Below are positions 62,273 to 64,000 of a stretch of 64,000 nucleotides of DNA, one piece after another. The translations under genes were made by a program, and so were the position numbers. This DNA is from Onchocerca lupi (lineage: Eukaryota > Nematoda > Chromadorea > Rhabditida > Onchocercidae), in assembly GCA_028564675.1 (NCBI GenBank), contig JAOVVO010000161.1, positions 62,001 to 126,000 of the forward strand. Direction: 5' to 3'. The notes below the pieces were generated by a model. The model was not told the origin of the DNA. It searched no databases and saw only the letters and a list, made by a program, of their open reading frames with translations. Each line of letters opens with the position of its first letter. Position 1 is the stretch's first letter.

Positions 62273-63739
62273 TCATTTTCTATACAGCAACATTTCTCGA
62301 GCGACTGGTCCTACCATCCGAGCATATTCTTCCATGAATGTTTCTGTTTCTTTAAAATCCGGTAGAGTTAGTAGAATTCGATAAGGAAGAATATTCCTAA
62401 AAAAAATTTGTTTGTGGTGATCGATCCTTGAACCTTAAAAGCATCAAGATATGTTTCAAATAAATAAAATTAACTTACATTTTATAAAGACATTTTATGG
62501 ATTCCAACGGACATTTTACAGCTATTGGAGCATCGGGAGCAAATGCTTCGATTCGTTCGCCATATTTTTCCATCATTTCTAAACATCTATCCAATGGTAC
62601 CCATGTGAAACTACGATCGCATAATAAATCGGATGGACGAAAACGCCTTTTGTAGCACATTTTTTGACATGAATGAATGTAAAATCCCATGTAGTAATAA
62701 TGCAATTGTGGTCTTTCTTTTGCAAGCTCTTGAGTGAATGCAATTTCTCTGAAATTTATGGAAATCAGAACTTAAACACAATAATTCAAAGATTTAAAAG
62801 ACTTGGAAGGCACTTGTGAAAATTCTATTTTTAACTCCATAATTTATGGAAAAAATGATCTGAAAGAAAGAATTTCTTCAGTACAAAAACAAATTTTAGA
62901 TTATTCTTACCGTTCTAATTAAAGTACTATGTTTTGCCCAATCTTGTAAGTAATTTAGCAAGGGCTTACTTATATAATACCAGCAATTTTCCTTCTTTTC
63001 TTTTTTTTATATAACAAAAAAAAGACCAGTACTTTTAAAAGATTTAAAAAGCAAACTTTCTGGTGTTTTTTGAATTATATGTAGTAAAATAACATAAAGC
63101 AAGTTGCAATTAATTTATTTTTATTCGAATTACTGCCGATTTGAAAAATAATTGCAAGTAAAATCTAAAAGTTTTATGACTATACCTTAAGGCTGTGTAT
63201 GTTCCAAGAGTGAGAAATTCGTAGTCAGGATTGTAGTAGAGGTATTTGGCTGATAAACAGCGAGGTAAAATATCTACAACACCAACAGCTATCAAACGAT
63301 CATCAAGATAATATTGTTGATGATATGAACCAAGCGCTATACTCTGAAATTAATCATTTGATGGTCCTACTATATTTTTTCATCATTTTAATGCAAAAAA
63401 AAGAAACATATATTCACAAATATCTCTGAGGTGCAAAATGATTCGTCTTCATTAAAGAAAATTTTTTTCTAATGATATTTACTAAAAGTAAAAAGGGAAA
63501 CTTATGAAAAACGATTACAAAAATGGGAGAAAAAAAATCACCGAAATAAGTTAGATAGAACATACTTTACTTTCGTCTTTTTCATCATTAAAAAGTGGTG
63601 AATCTGCAAGGAAATTCCGGTAGCCAGTTTTATTACAACGAGTATCATGATGGACATTTGTTTGATATTTCTCGTATAATTTGAAGCTTTCCTTGAAAGT
63701 CTCATAAAATTCAGATGAATTCGAACCAACCAAACGTAT
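62273..63739 (-). CDS. ate-1: Arginyl-tRNA--protein transferase (ATE1), 3' part
   Basis: Transfers arginine from Arg-tRNA to acidic N-termini, marking proteins for the N-degron pathway. Visible exons: 63739-63566, 63343-63186, 62748-62479, 62396-62273, the last ending TGA; 241 codons plus the stop. The N-terminal cysteine-rich domain lies beyond the window's right edge. The C-terminal (GNAT-like) domain is clear: RLVGSNSSEFYETF, LYEKYQTNVH, YRNFLADSPL, GSYHQQYYLDDRLIAVGVV, DILPRCLSAKYLYYNPDY, LGTYTALREIAF, HYYYMGFYIHSC, YKRRFRPSDLLC and TWVPLD. From memory, C. elegans ate-1 (K07A1.9) and ile-1 (K07A1.8) are likewise neighbours. Confidence 0.94.
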
Positions 63740-64000
63740 CTACAAGGAGCACGACATAAAACTTTATAAGATCGGTTGAAAAAAGGAAATAAAAGAGAAG
63801 TTTTCAAACAAGTTCAAAATAAAAAAAAGAATGACTACTGAAATCATAACTTGGTAAGAACTTTCAGATTGTCTAAAAAAAAAGAAAAAAAAAGAGAAAA
63901 AAGAGCAAAAAAAATTTTTTAAATGAAGGAATAAATCTGCACATCATTTGAAACCCAAATGACAACAATTACTTCTAATTTATGTTTAAAAGTTTGCGGG
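63740..64000 (-). other. ate-1: ate-1 intron running off the window
   Basis: AT-rich sequence with A/T runs upstream of the first visible ate-1 exon. No exon of the N-terminal domain is recognisable before the edge. Confidence 0.55.

Noticed and set aside
1..64000. CRISPR arrays, tRNA genes, integrated viral genes or bacterial (Wolbachia-like) transfers
   Set aside because: None was seen by eye. Repeats are too few and irregular for CRISPR, and no open frame had bacterial or viral family marks. A tRNA scan and a Wolbachia search would be decisive.

Overview
The window is nematode nuclear DNA, most likely from a filarial or other spirurid worm. The signs are strongly AT-rich spacers full of A/T homopolymers, short exons separated by introns of roughly 100-400 bp, splice acceptors of the TTTTCAG type, and acceptors lying 0-10 bases before several start codons, as expected for spliced-leader trans-splicing. 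The proteins are closest to C. elegans type families. From memory, the C. elegans counterparts of all eight genes lie on chromosome I, several as immediate neighbours, so the window looks like a fragment of one conserved linkage group. No bacterial, viral or CRISPR material was seen.

Layout. 1-7780: gene-poor, AT-rich, possibly holding the undetected 5' exon(s) of the first gene. 7781-15862 (+): p90 ribosomal S6 kinase (rskn-1 type, two kinase domains). 17131-19994 (+): serine racemase. 20795-45035 (-): a complete laminin alpha chain of the alpha1/2 type (lam-3 type), which I resolve into 57 exons whose phases all join, giving about 3,361 residues. 48048-50031 (-): AP endonuclease 1 (exo-3). 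50722-52686 (+): WAVE/SCAR (wve-1), divergent from exo-3. 53673-55519 (+): farnesyl diphosphate synthase (fdps-1). 56394-59500 (-): ERGIC-53 cargo lectin (ile-1). 62273-beyond 63739 (-): arginyl-tRNA--protein transferase (ate-1), whose 5' part is outside the window.

The genes do not form one pathway: they cover MAPK signalling, D-serine metabolism, basement membrane, base-excision repair, actin nucleation, isoprenoid synthesis, ER-Golgi transport and N-degron tagging. The interest is in the details. There is a stretch of 28S rRNA, sense to the gene, inside an exo-3 intron. An exact three-unit 30-bp tandem repeat appears to be translated as a basic insertion in laminin LG3. One S6-kinase exon has no AG acceptor and lies just downstream of a dispersed repeat copy. 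A small mobile-element family has copies in lam-3 introns and upstream of ile-1.
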